Shown here piece by piece: positions 43,433 to 53,489 of a stretch of DNA of 64,000 bases; the first letter of the stretch is position 1, and every line of letters begins with the position of its first letter. The notes beneath the pieces were generated by a model. The model worked only from the letters and a program-made list of their open reading frames with translations. It searched no databases and was not told the DNA's origin. The DNA comes from Rhynchopus sp. YZ270_cl-10 (taxonomy: Eukaryota > Euglenozoa > Diplonemea > Diplonemida > Diplonemidae): contig OZ037893.1 in NCBI GenBank assembly GCA_964035575.1, forward strand, positions 868,001 through 932,000. Reading direction: 5' to 3'. The translations under genes were made by a program, and so were the position numbers.

Positions 43433-45271
43433 ATGTCGAGATGGGCCAACTTCAAACAGTTTGCACAGCGGCAGATGAAGGACAACCAATTCCTCGCTGC
43501 GGGGATGTGGGTTGGGGCTTTGGGAGGGGTGGGGAGTGTGTTGTATGTGATGGGATCACACGTGGCAGACATGGGGTCGCGGGCTGTGGTGAGCACGCTG
43601 ACGATCCGGAATAAGGACGACGCTTTCAAGTGGGTGACTGCGTGGGTTGCAGAGCACGGCGACTCCTTTGTCACATCCAACCGCTTACAGATCTGTGTCG
43701 ACGTCAAAGACGGATGGGAGCAGTTCCAAAGCGAAGGTCGCACCCTCGACCTTGCAGACGCAGGCGAAGTCCTCTACGAACCGGGCACCGGAATGCACGT
43801 CTTCACCTACGCCAACCGCCTCGTCTGGCTTCATCGTGAAGCCCGCGAGACGATCACCTCCGGCTACACCGGTGTCCCCTACACCCCAGAGATCATCACG
43901 CTCTCTACCTTTGGATCCTGCAGTGTCCTTAAGAGTTTTGTGGAAGAATGCCACCAAAAGGCGAAGGACCGAGAAGGCGGGCGGTTCCCCTTATACATCC
44001 CGGAGTATGACCAATGGAGGCGTGTGGCTTCGAAGCGGGCACGTCCTGCAGAGTCGTTGGTGCTGCCTGGGGATGAGATGGCGGAAGTGTTGCAGGATGC
44101 AAAGGGGTTTCTGCGGAGTGAGCCGCGGTATGCGTCGCTGGGTGTGCCGTATAGGAGGGGGTATTTGTTTCATGGGCCGCCAGGGTCGGGGAAGAGCTCG
44201 CTTGTTGCGGCGTTGGCGTCGGAGTTGGACCTGGGGGTGTCCTGTTTGTCGCTAAGCTCGCGTGGTATGGACGATACGCGTCTCGCGTCGTTGCTGCGGG
44301 AGTCACCACCGTCCTCGTTGTTGTTGTTGGAGGATGTGGACTGTGTATTCCGACAGCGGAATGCGGAAGGGCAGGGGCAAGATAATTATGTAACCTTCTC
44401 TGGGCTGCTCAACGCGGTGGATGGTGTTGCGTCGCAAGAAGGGCGGATTTTGGTGATGACCACGAATCACATCGAGAATTTGGATCGCGCCTTGCTGCGC
44501 CCTGGGAGGTGCGACTACAAGCTGAAGCTGGATGCCGCCACCCCTTCTCAAGCACAACGCATGTTCTCACGCTTCTACCCCAACGAAGAGGTCAACGCAC
44601 AACGCTTTGCCTCTTGCGCAGCGAACGGTACACTAAGCATGGCCAGTATACAATGCCACCTTCTCCACGAAACCAGCCCAGAGTCTGCCGTCACCGCCGC
44701 CATGCAAGAAGCCCGCGACAACAGCAACGCACCCCACCACACCCCCGACACACTCCCCCTCAGCACCGCACAGCTTCTCCGCCAGGTCGGCCTCCCACAC
44801 CTCTACTGGAAGTTCTACGAGAAGGGTGTCGTATGGGCTAGCCAGATCCGTCCTTTCCTAGAAGAAGATCCATCCTTTGTAGACAAATCGATTCAAACGG
44901 TATTGGACCGGGACGAAGGGGATTTGGTCACCGAGGCTCAGGTGCGTGCTTCTGTTGGAAGCTGTGGGTGGCAGCAGGATGATGCAGTGTTAAACCGTCT
45001 TGTACGCACGGCAGCGGGGCAGGTTACGTTTGAAGTGTTTCACCGCTTCCTCATTGTGCAGACGTCTTTAGAGGCGGCAGTGGCAGCAGTGCATGCACTG
45101 GTGGAGGACCCCACACCCCTGCCCCCGGCATCCTGGAAAGGCGCACCTAACTGGGAGATCTGCTCTGCAGTGGCCTCGGCGCACCAAATAGAGAGAGAGC
45201 GCTGTGCAGCCTTGCTGTCTGGTACAACCGATCTCTCAGTGGCCAGTATGGTGCAGGCGATGCAGGCATGA
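43433..45271 (+). CDS. BCS1: Mitochondrial chaperone BCS1 (AAA ATPase) with C-terminal extension
   Basis: The first in-frame ATG (43433) gives 612 residues. KDNQFLAAGMWVGALGGVGS at 16-35 matches the BCS1 membrane segment. The BCS1-specific domain covers ~45-195, with TLSTFGSCSVLKSFVEECHQ. The AAA domain follows: Walker A GPPGSGKS (248-255), Walker B LLLLEDVD (296-303), sensor MTTNH (342-346) and RALLRPGRCD (352-361) with the arginine fingers. BCS1 moves the folded Rieske protein across the inner mitochondrial membrane for complex III. Usual proteins are ~420-450 residues. This one continues for ~180 more: LLRQVGLPHLYWKFYEKGVV, an EF-hand- or SAM-like helical region, and a C-terminus that resembles a UBA-type helix bundle. 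The extension's role is unknown. Confidence 0.92.
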   Translation: MSRWANFKQFAQRQMKDNQFLAAGMWVGALGGVGSVLYVMGSHVADMGSRAVVSTLTIRNKDDAFKWVTAWVAEHGDSFVTSNRLQICVDVKDGWEQFQSEGRTLDLADAGEVLYEPGTGMHVFTYANRLVWLHREARETITSGYTGVPYTPEIITLSTFGSCSVLKSFVEECHQKAKDREGGRFPLYIPEYDQWRRVASKRARPAESLVLPGDEMAEVLQDAKGFLRSEPRYASLGVPYRRGYLFHGPPGSGKSSLVAALASELDLGVSCLSLSSRGMDDTRLASLLRESPPSSLLLLEDVDCVFRQRNAEGQGQDNYVTFSGLLNAVDGVASQEGRILVMTTNHIENLDRALLRPGRCDYKLKLDAATPSQAQRMFSRFYPNEEVNAQRFASCAANGTLSMASIQCHLLHETSPESAVTAAMQEARDNSNAPHHTPDTLPLSTAQLLRQVGLPHLYWKFYEKGVVWASQIRPFLEEDPSFVDKSIQTVLDRDEGDLVTEAQVRASVGSCGWQQDDAVLNRLVRTAAGQVTFEVFHRFLIVQTSLEAAVAAVHALVEDPTPLPPASWKGAPNWEICSAVASAHQIERERCAALLSGTTDLSVASMVQAMQA

Positions 45272-45934
45272 GATTGGGAGAGGAGGGGGAAAAAAAAACG
45301 ATGTGTCGATAAAAAAAAATCTTGGGGCAGTTTCGCTCTTACTCTCCCTATATTTCTACCCAAGGGATGAGGTGGGTCTGCCCTGAGCATGTACTAACCT
45401 TTCGGCATTTTTTTCTGCGTATTTTTTAAAAAAAATGGTGAATACGCGTCTGTCACTTATCACAATCACAGTGTTAGCAACGCAACCTTGGCTTACAAGG
45501 TTCTGTGTGTGTGTTTGATAACGAATTTAGAGTGGGTAACGCCTGAACGGAGTATAGCCCACTTGTGTGGGGTGTGTGTGTGGTTTCTTTGCACAGCGTT
45601 ACAATGAATATTCTCAGGTGACTTTCAAAGCGGTGTGCTTGCCGCATAGGTCCTGCACATTATCTGCGGCTCTGATTTCAAGGTATCTAATCACAATTGG
45701 TCAAGGCCTCATCACCTATCTATTGACTCCTGCTAAATCGTTACTCCCTTTTTGTTCCCATTTTTCCTATATTCTGCCTATACCTCCCCCTTTGCCCCTC
45801 CCCTGTCTAGTCACATCTTCGTTGTGTGGGATGGCAACTGCCAGGATCCTGGTGTTTTGTCAAAGCAGCCATCCGAATCGCATCCTCCCCAACCACCCCC
45901 TATTGTTATCACAGAGTTCCACAGAGCAAGCATC
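45272..45934. other. Intergenic before PIWI
   Basis: No gene in 663 bp. A GTGTTTGATAACGAATTTAG motif at about 45511 recurs near 13565, 20808 and 53344. The last ~150 bp are C/T-rich, with several CAG sites close to the start codon. Confidence 0.6.
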
Positions 45935-48693
45935 ATGGGAGGCGAGAAAGGAGGAAAGAAGGAGGGGGGTAAAGGAGGCAAGGGCGGGAAGGGTGACAAG
46001 GGAGGGTACGGGAAGGGCAAGGGCGGTGGTGGTGGTGGTGGTGCCAGTGCAGATGTGCCTGTTCGCTCGCAGAAGGAGCTGCAGCACCCGGCCGACCGCT
46101 ACGTGCCTGTGTACGAGTTTGGGGAGAAGGCACCGCGCTACACGGAGGGCCGTGAGGCGAAGGATGTGGTGGACGAGGCGCGCAACAGAGTTGTGTCCGC
46201 CCTGGATGCTGTGCCGCACCCTGCAAGCGGCACCAACGGCACACCCGTGGATGTCGTGACTAACACGGTCGAGCTCACCTTCGCAGAGAACACTGTAATC
46301 CGCCAGTACGACGTGAAGGTGTCGCCCGAGGTGAAGAGCAGGAAGACACACAGATGCCTCGTGCAGGAGGCCCTCTCGGCAGAGATGGGTCCGAACTTCT
46401 CGTGCATCGTCGCAGGAGACATCGTCTTTGCAAACCAGAACATCAAAGCAACGGAGGTGGACTTCTCCCCAACGGACGAGAGGCAGAAGAAGATCGGTGA
46501 CAGGTTCAAGGTCACTGTGAAGTCTGTGCGCGAAGTGACCACAACGAAGATCACGCAGGACCTGATCACAGTGTTCTCGAAGCTGTTCCGCAGTGTGCTT
46601 GACGAGGGGTGCATGCAGAAGATCAACCGCAGCTACTTCGACCTCACCAAGGCACAGCAGCTCCCTGGGAAGAAGCTGGACGTTGTGCCTGGGGTGCACT
46701 TGACACTGCGCCCAACGAACTTCGGGTCTGGGCTTGCCTTGCAGATCGACGTGCAGCACAAGATTGTGAGCAAGCAGACAATCTTCGAGGAGCTGAACCT
46801 GAGTGCCGCGTCCGACAAGAAGGCGAGGGAGACCCTGCGTTTCAAGGTGCGGGACACCATCTGCCTGACGACGTACGACGGGAAGGACAAGAAGAAGCGC
46901 ACTGTGCGTATCGACGATGTCGACCCTACGAAGGATGAGTCGACACCGCTGAAGGAGGTATGTACCTGTGCAGCACCACACCATCACCACGACACAATTG
47001 CTGCAGCTTGACGGGAAGAGCGTGAAGCAGTACTTCGAGACGCAGTACGGCCTGAAGGTGCCGAAGGGACAGCCGCTTCTTGTGCACAAGAAGCCCATGA
47101 GACAGGTATGTGCAGACACCAGACACTCACAACCACAACCACCACACACAGGGCCAGGAAGTTGCCGAGGTGGAGTACTACCTTCCGTCTGTGCTGCGCC
47201 TCACAGGCATTGTGCCTGAGGTGTACGGGTCAGACGTGCGCCAGCTGATGACAGACCGCTGTGTCGTGAAGCCAGGCGTTCGCTTCCAGAAGATCAAGGA
47301 CATGGCGGGTGCTGTGCTTCGCCCGTTCAAGGAACTGGGCGGAAAGTGGGGCTGTGCACCTGCCACAGGGTTTGTTATGGAGCAGGCCCGTCAGCTCAAG
47401 GGGCCAGTGATTGAGCAGTCGAACGGTCTTGTGGAAGAGGGCACCAGCTGGAGGTACAAGATCAACAGACGCGTGAACACGACGGCCAAGCCCATTCAGA
47501 ACGTGAGGGACATCAAGCAGCTGCTTGTGGCATGCCCGAGGGGGGCGAAGACGTGCTGGCAGGAGAACTCGACGTTCCTGAGTGACTCGGTGAAGCACTT
47601 CTCGAACGGAAAGAACCCTGCTGTGCGCCTCATTGACATGGCGGATTTCTCTGCAGACGAGGTGACGCGTGTGTTCGCGGAATATAAAGGGAAGCCTGAT
47701 TGCGTATTGTTCGTGACAGACTTACATGACTCGCCGAAGAATGCCGATGCATACAAAGCTGCCAAGGTGTATGGTAGTAAGTACGGCGTTGTTTGCCAGG
47801 TGGTCCGCCCGTCTTCGCTTGAGGGTAAGAAGGGGTGGAGTGTTTGCAACAACGTGGCTGCGCAGATCCACACCAAGGCAGGGAACCAGCTGTGGAGGAA
47901 GCAGGGATGCAGGTTCGAAGGCACGATGGCGGTGGGCATTGCGATGTCGCATGCAGGTGATGGTGCTGGACGTGGTGAGCGTAAGAGTGTTATGTCGATT
48001 GCAGCCTCGTGGGACACAGAGCTGAAGGCGTACAACACGAAGCGTGTTGTGCTGGACGCTGGCAAAACCATTGCGAACAACCTTGCGGCACCCTTCCAGG
48101 AGCTTGTGGACATCTTCAAGACAAAGAACGGTGGCAAGGCACCCTTGGAGATTGTCTTCTTCCGCGAAGGAGGGTCTGAGGGTGAGATCCCTCTGATCCT
48201 GGAGCTCGAGGTTGCGGCCCTGCGCAAGGTGCTGGAGACCCTTCCTGGCAAGAAGGTCAACATCGTGTTCTTCCTTGTCATGAGAAACTCTCACATGCGT
48301 GTGGCTGGTGTCGACACCTTCATTGAGGGCAGCGTCAGGAAGGCAACCGTGAGCAAGGCGCCACCGGTGGGCACAGTGATGGACACCGGTGTGGTGAACC
48401 CACGTGGTATGGAGTTCTACCTTCTGTCGCAGGAGGCGAGCCTTGGGTCCCCACAGTCCATTAAGTACAAATGCCTCGTTTACGAAGGCAAGAAGCTCGA
48501 GGCCGACAAATACCAGAAGATGGCGAACGACCTGGCGTCCCTGTACTACAACTGGACCGGTCCGGTTGCCCTCCCTGCACCCATCATGTACGCACGCAGC
48601 GATGCGAAGCTCACAGGAACATGCCTGCTGGATGACGATGGCTCCCTCGTGGAGATGTCCACCAGCGGCAAGGTCAGTGTGCCGTTTTTGTAA
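45935..48693 (+). CDS. PIWI: PIWI-clade Argonaute, probably without slicer activity
   Basis: Exons are 45935-46957, 47007-47105 and 47152-48693, all phase 0, encoding 887 residues. Both introns are under 50 bp, begin GTATGT and end CAG. The N-terminus (1-30) is G/K-rich, in the place of the RG motifs of many PIWI proteins. A PAZ domain lies around 240-420 (LDGKSVKQYFETQYGLKVP, then EVEYYLPSVLRLTG). MID is ~540-630 (VCQVVRPSSLEGKKGW, then AAQIHTKAGNQLW). The PIWI domain is ~630-887, and YYNWTGPVALPAPIMYA is a PIWI-clade signature. The catalytic D-D-H positions are altered: VGIAMSH has A638, FFREGGSEGE has E713, and IMYARSDAKL has R856. RNA-guided binding is likely to remain, but cutting is doubtful. 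Its guides and targets cannot be read from here. Confidence 0.93.
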
Positions 48694-49481
48694 TCACATA
48701 AACCTATCTTTTGAAAGGTGCGCATGACGTCTGCGGATGACACCTTTCAGATAACCTTTTTTACGTTTCACCTTAAAGCAAAAAAGGCAGCATCACAAAC
48801 CACAAAGCATTGCAGCACAGCCACCCCTCCCCAGCGCGTTTGATTAATTAACAATGTGTACGTTGTATGGAATAAAGAAGTGAGTGTCTCTTGTCTCACC
48901 TCTTTGGTGTGAAGTGTGCAGTCTGTTACCCTCGGCTTCGGAAGACTTTGTAGGTTTTTACAAAGCAGTTGTGTTACAGTGGGTGATAAGGCTGTTTCGT
49001 ATTGGTGCTGATGTTGGCATTGATGCCAAATGGCCATTAGCCTTGGTGCTATTTTGTTGTACATAACCTTCGTTTTGTCGATACAAAGAAGACGTGTGTG
49101 TTGGAGACGATTTTTTTTGAATGCGTCTATTTGTTCATCATTTTGCGCTCCCCTCCCCTCTCTCTCCCCACCAGTCGTCGCGCTAATTATGGGAAAAAAT
49201 GAGGAAAAAATGGATTTCGGGTACGAAAAAACGTTCCTAGAAAAGGTTAGCTGGGGAGGCCCGGAAACCCCGTTTTGTGGCATTTCCGGGCCAATCCCAG
49301 CCTGTGGTGGGGTATATACGGAAAAATGGACAAAGTTTTAGTGACTTAAATTTTCGCAAAATATGAACCCATACTCGTAAACAAGGGTCATTTTCAGGAA
49401 AATTCGGAAAATTCCGAGATTTGGAAGCAATTTTTCTCCTGAAAATCAGTGGGTTTTCAGCCCCAAAACATACCGCGATTG

Positions 49482-49732
49482 GAATTTCCGGAATCCGTCC
49501 GCGCTGTGGTGGGGTCACTTTGCCGAAATGGCCAATTTTTTGGTTTTGGTCAAAATCCATGTGGGTAAAGAGGGCCAAGGTAAATCCCACAACCAGATTT
49601 TCTCTCCCTGATCCTGACGTCTTGCAACATGAAAATGCGCGAAAACACCGGCATTTGCATTTCCGGAATCCGTCCGTTCTGTGGTGGGGTCAATTTGCCG
49701 AAATGGACAAGTTCTTGGTTTTGGTCAAAACC
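49482..49732 (+). repeat. Two ~76-bp direct repeats about 175 bp apart
   Basis: Units at 49482-49559 and 49658-49732 share TTTCCGGAATCCGTCCG, TGTGGTGGGGTCA and CCGAAATGG, ending in TTGGTTTTGGTCAAAA. A more diverged relative is at about 49275-49340, and GTGGGGTCATTTCGAGAAAATGGACAAG near 15790 belongs to the same family. Confidence 0.7.
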
Positions 49733-49984
49733 CGTCAGTGTAAGGTAAAGGGGGCAAGTGTTTGCCTGTAGAAACTGGAAGGGAACAGGCAGCGCCGCAG
49801 GCGCACGGTAACCAACTTTTTTTTTTTTCTCTTTTCTTTTTTCTCCTCTTTCTTTTGACTTTCCGAGCCAATTGCGTTCCACGGCGGGGTCACATGTATA
49901 TGCAAGTCCACTATGTGGTGGTCTTACTCAACAATATTAGAACTTCTGGTTTCTTAATGAAATCCCCGTACTGCAAAAAAAAAA

Positions 49985-51971
49985 GGGAAATATTCATATT
50001 GGAACCAGAACTTTGGGGAACCGGTCATTTCGGAACCGGGAACCGGGGAACCGGGAACCGGTTCCCGGGAACCATACGGGGGGAATCAGTTCCCTGGTTC
50101 CCGTGTGGTTCCCCCTGCGGTTCCCTGGTTCCCCTAAGGTTCCCCCTGTGGTTCCCGGGAACCGTACAGGGGGAACCAGGGAACCGGTTCCCTGGTTCCC
50201 CAGGTACCCAGGTCCAGGTCCAGGAACAGGTACCCAGGAACAGGAAAAAAGTCGTGAAAGAGCAACCACAGCTCCACATGACAAACACAAAAGTGTCCAG
50301 TCACGTGGGGCATGCATGCACTGAGGAGATAATGATCCAACAATTTACAAGAAAGATTACTTAACCTACTGCTGGAAATTGCCAGGTCGTAGTAACACAC
50401 AAAGTGTGCCTCCGTTCGGGAAGACCGGATATTCTAGAGACCAAAAAGGCCTCAAGAATATCTTCCGGTAGTCAAGGTAGAACCGAGTGAACGGCCCAAG
50501 ACCCCCGTGGAGAAGTTAAATGTTGTAATGCTATCAGGTAGAAACTGCGAACACTGTCTTACCCTCCTCAATGCATGGTGGTTGATGTCTTCCACAACAA
50601 ATTTCCTGTACCCAGGTACCCATATTCCCAGACCCACGCAGTACCACGTCGCAGTACTACGCAAAATTTACCACCAGACCCTGTCTTCGTGCACCTGAAG
50701 TACAACGCCGCAGACAGGCCAAACATGCGTTGGACTCAGAGGAATGCCCGCTGTGCAGGTATCAAACATGAGAACAACTCCCAGCAACAAGGGGCGCCTT
50801 TTGGCGGGCGTTGTTGAGGGTGTTTGGGGTGCAAAGTTTTCCACAATTTTGATGCGCGGGTACAGAAGTGTTATCTTGTTCTTTCATCTCTAGGAATGTA
50901 AATGTCAATCGCGTTTAACTACCACGAGGGCTTGTTCAGTGAACCCACGAGGGGTCGAAGGGGGTTGGTTATCCCGTATCTATCAAAGGTTGTGTCGACC
51001 AGGCTAAACCACTATGTTACGCTGTACGTTGTTAAATCCGAAGAAATAACACTTTAGCAGCCGCAGGAAGTTTGCTAAAAAGAGTGCCTCACGCTACACA
51101 AACCACCACCCGCGATTGACTTAGATGTTATAACAAAGAGAATTCAGAACAAAACAACACCCTGCCCCATACACACTAAATTGCCATGCTTCAAGAGCAT
51201 GCCTGGGCCAAAATTACTATGACGAAAAGGCAACAAGACCACCCACAAGGAGTGTGAAATGTGCACTGGTTTTCTGGGGGAACGCAATATTTTCTTGTGT
51301 CTAGTCCTCCGCAAGCAGAGGACAGACTTTCCGGAAGGTTTCCAAAGTCGAATTTCTTGCACTAGCTATGCTCCCTGGGTTAAATGGCTATAGCAGTGAC
51401 TGACAAAATGTTCCCCCCACCCTTCCACCCCCAGGTAGAATAGACTGATGCGGGTGAACACCCGTTGAATTTTGAGTTGTTGAATGTCGGACGAGGCGAA
51501 GCTTCTTTCATCGCAATCGCAGATACAGTCATATTTCACGATCCTGTATAAATGTGGGGTGTGATTAAGTTATGGTGTACAAACGTAGAAGTAGTTAGGT
51601 TAATGAAAAAAGTGGTGAAACACGGCGTACGAAAGCGTTGTACTACAGAACCTTTTCAAAACTCACACTAAAACAGACACTAAAAAAATACCGCAAACCA
51701 CTGGACGTCTTGTTGAATCTACACAAGTAACTGAAAGTTAAACATACCTTATCTTCACCGTAACCTGTAAGCTGTCAAGGTGCCTTCTCTGGCCAGTACC
51801 CAGTACCCAGTAACGGGGAACCACAGGGGGAACCACACGGGAACCAGGGAACCGGTCCCCGGGAACCGGTTCCCTGGTTCCCCCCGTATGGTTCCCGGGA
51901 ACCGGTTCCCCGGTTCCCGGTTCCGAAATGACCGGTTCCCCAAAGTTTCGGTTCCAATATGAATATTTCCC
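49985..51971. mobile_element. ~2-kb element with long GGGAACC-rich terminal inverted repeats
   Basis: The ends are complementary: GGGAAATATTCATATTGG at 49985 and its complement ending at 51971. The match continues inward for ~150-200 bp through many GGAACC/GGTTCC units. The arms can also fold on themselves (GGAACCGGTTCC). The ~1.5-kb middle has no convincing open frame, so this is a non-autonomous element of unknown family. The arms are bounded by A or T runs, so a target duplication cannot be judged. Confidence 0.78.
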
Positions 51972-52178
51972 AAAAAAAAAACGTTCCTACCAAAACCCCC
52001 AAAAATCCCGGGATGAAGGATGGACTTTAGCGCGAGCCCTGCTCCCCACTCATTTTTTTTTTTTTTTGTTTCTTGCAAGGGTACTTTTTTTAGCACCCTC
52101 TGTACCTTCTTTTCATTAGAAAAAGAATGCATATGAAACAATGTTTCTTGATAATCGGTCGATAGCTTTCGTTGTAAA

Positions 52179-52222
52179 GTAGTGGAGCACTCTCTCGAGT
52201 GGCTGCACTAATACAACCAAGT
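52179..52222 (+). repeat. ACACTAATACAACCAAG repeat, copy 4
   Basis: AGTGGAGCACTCTCTCGAGTG, then GCTGCACTAATACAACCAAG and a T run. Directly after it (52241-52262) is a truncated GTGGAGATTGCATAAC repeat. Confidence 0.65.
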
Positions 52223-52401
52223 TTTTTTTTTTTAAAGGAAAGTGGAGATTGCATAACTTGTGTCACGTGAGGCACTTCATTTTTCAAGTTTTCTTTTTCT
52301 TTTTTCTTTTTGTCGCAGACAATGCAAGAGTGTTGTCGGTATGGAGTTAACAGCGTGAGTACCCCTGATGTACAAACGATAACCATTTATTCGAGTGAAC
52401 T

Positions 52402-52590
52402 AAGAACATGTTATTTTACGCGCCATGAAAAAGGCTCCCGAGCACGTTATTTCCCGAGCGAAGCGAGGGAAATAAGAGTTACGAGGGTGCCTTTTTTAAG
52501 TGCAATAAAATGTTCTTATTTCCTCAAGACGTAATTTTATGTGAGTGAAAAACGCATTTATGTTCCTCGTAACGTTTTTCACGCACACAT
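52402..52590. repeat. Two adjacent foldbacks, first with GAGCGAAGCGAG apex
   Basis: Foldback 1 is 52402-52517: arms of ~55 bp (outer AAGAACAT/ATGTTCTT; inner TTATTTCCC/GGGAAATAA) with GAGCGAAGCGAG at the tip. This is the same apical sequence as the foldbacks at 18526-18693. Foldback 2 is 52539-52590: TTTTATGTG and GTGAAAAACG pair with CGTTTTTCAC and CACATAAAA. Confidence 0.75.
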
Positions 52591-53270
52591 AAAAATACTG
52601 AATGTTTTTTTTTGTTTTGTTTTTATTGTTTTTTTGGAATGCATAAAATGGAGGTAACAGATACAATTATTCAAACAAAAAACAGACAAAAACTCATTTT
52701 TTTTTGCACTTTCAGCTTCTCGTTTTGTTTTTGCATCAACAATCGCCTGCCTGGGTAAGCGATCGCGTACACAACAACAAAAAATGTAAACCAAAAAAAA
52801 AAAAAATTCCTTTTTCACAACAAAAAAATTCAAAACTTTTACAACACAAACGTCTATAAAAAAAAAGCCAACTCCCACACACTTTTCCCAAAGCGTACCC
52901 ATACAACTGTTTCCGCCCACTTCCATCTCTAATTCTACCTACCTCTCAACTTACAAAGTACTACAATGAAATGCAATACAAAACAAACAGAGTAGCAAAA
53001 AACAAAAACAAAAAACAACAAAGTTGAAACAAACTTTTTCAAACTCCCATCTCTAATTCTGGGAGCCTCCACTCCATTGGCGCTCCTGCATTGATTGACT
53101 ATAACAGGAGGCTTTACCCTCACCTGGCCTTACTTTACTGCATATGCTCGAGAAGCAGATATCCTGTGCTTTAACGTGTAATCATATAAGCAAATGGGGT
53201 GATGACATCCCGAACGTCTTTTGTGACGAAGAGACTGCCCATATTCAAACCCAGCGTGTCCCAGCGAGTA

Positions 53271-53303
53271 AAGATGGGTGTGCACGAGAGGCACACCCAT
53301 CTT
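53271..53303 (+). repeat. ACGAGAG hairpin unit with perfect 13-bp stem
   Basis: The 5' arm AAGATGGGTGTGC (53271-53283) and the 3' arm GCACACCCATCTT (53291-53303) are exact complements around the loop ACGAGAG. A pyrimidine tract ending CTTTCAG follows. It is the best-paired copy in the window. Confidence 0.78.
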
Positions 53304-53357
53304 GCAAGGTTTGCTTCTTTCTTTCAGCGCAGCTGATGCTGTGCGATAACGAATATG

Positions 53358-53396
53358 ATAAAGTGACTAAGCACGAGAGGCTTAGGATCATCTTAT
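53358..53396 (+). repeat. ACGAGAG hairpin unit, TAAGC type, before TSNAXIP1-like gene
   Basis: CTAAGC and GCTTAG (6 bp) enclose ACGAGAG exactly. TGA/TCA and ATAA/TTAT extend the stem past a small bulge. It lies ~95 bp before the start codon at 53490 and only 55 bp after the previous hairpin. Confidence 0.75.
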
Positions 53397-53489
53397 AAAC
53401 TTTTGTTCTTTTTACTCTGCCAAAGCCCCTTCTCCACCCTCATTCCCCCGCATCCCTTATCACCAGAGTCCCTTCTTCGTTATCATGCG

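Larger units (their letters stand above)
48694..53489. other. 4.8-kb intergenic repeat block
   Basis: No gene is supported. The contents are: tandem-like repeats at 49482-49732, a 2-kb element with GGGAACC-rich inverted ends (49985-51971), an ACACTAATACAACC repeat (52179-52222), foldbacks at 52402-52590, and ACGAGAG hairpins at 53271-53303 and 53358-53396 just before the next gene. Confidence 0.7.

Noticed and set aside
45860-47149. 429-residue open frame on the - strand over PIWI exon 1
   Set aside because: It is a reflection of strong codon bias in PIWI on the other strand and crosses its introns; the product has no recognisable domain.
50500-50820. Possible transposase or reverse transcriptase remnant inside the 2-kb GGGAACC element
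   Set aside because: Short frames contain Cys pairs (CPLC) but no further recognisable motif; too little to support a gene.
53144-53398. 84-residue frame before the TSNAXIP1-like gene
   Set aside because: It covers both ACGAGAG hairpins and has no domain; more likely leader or intergenic sequence.
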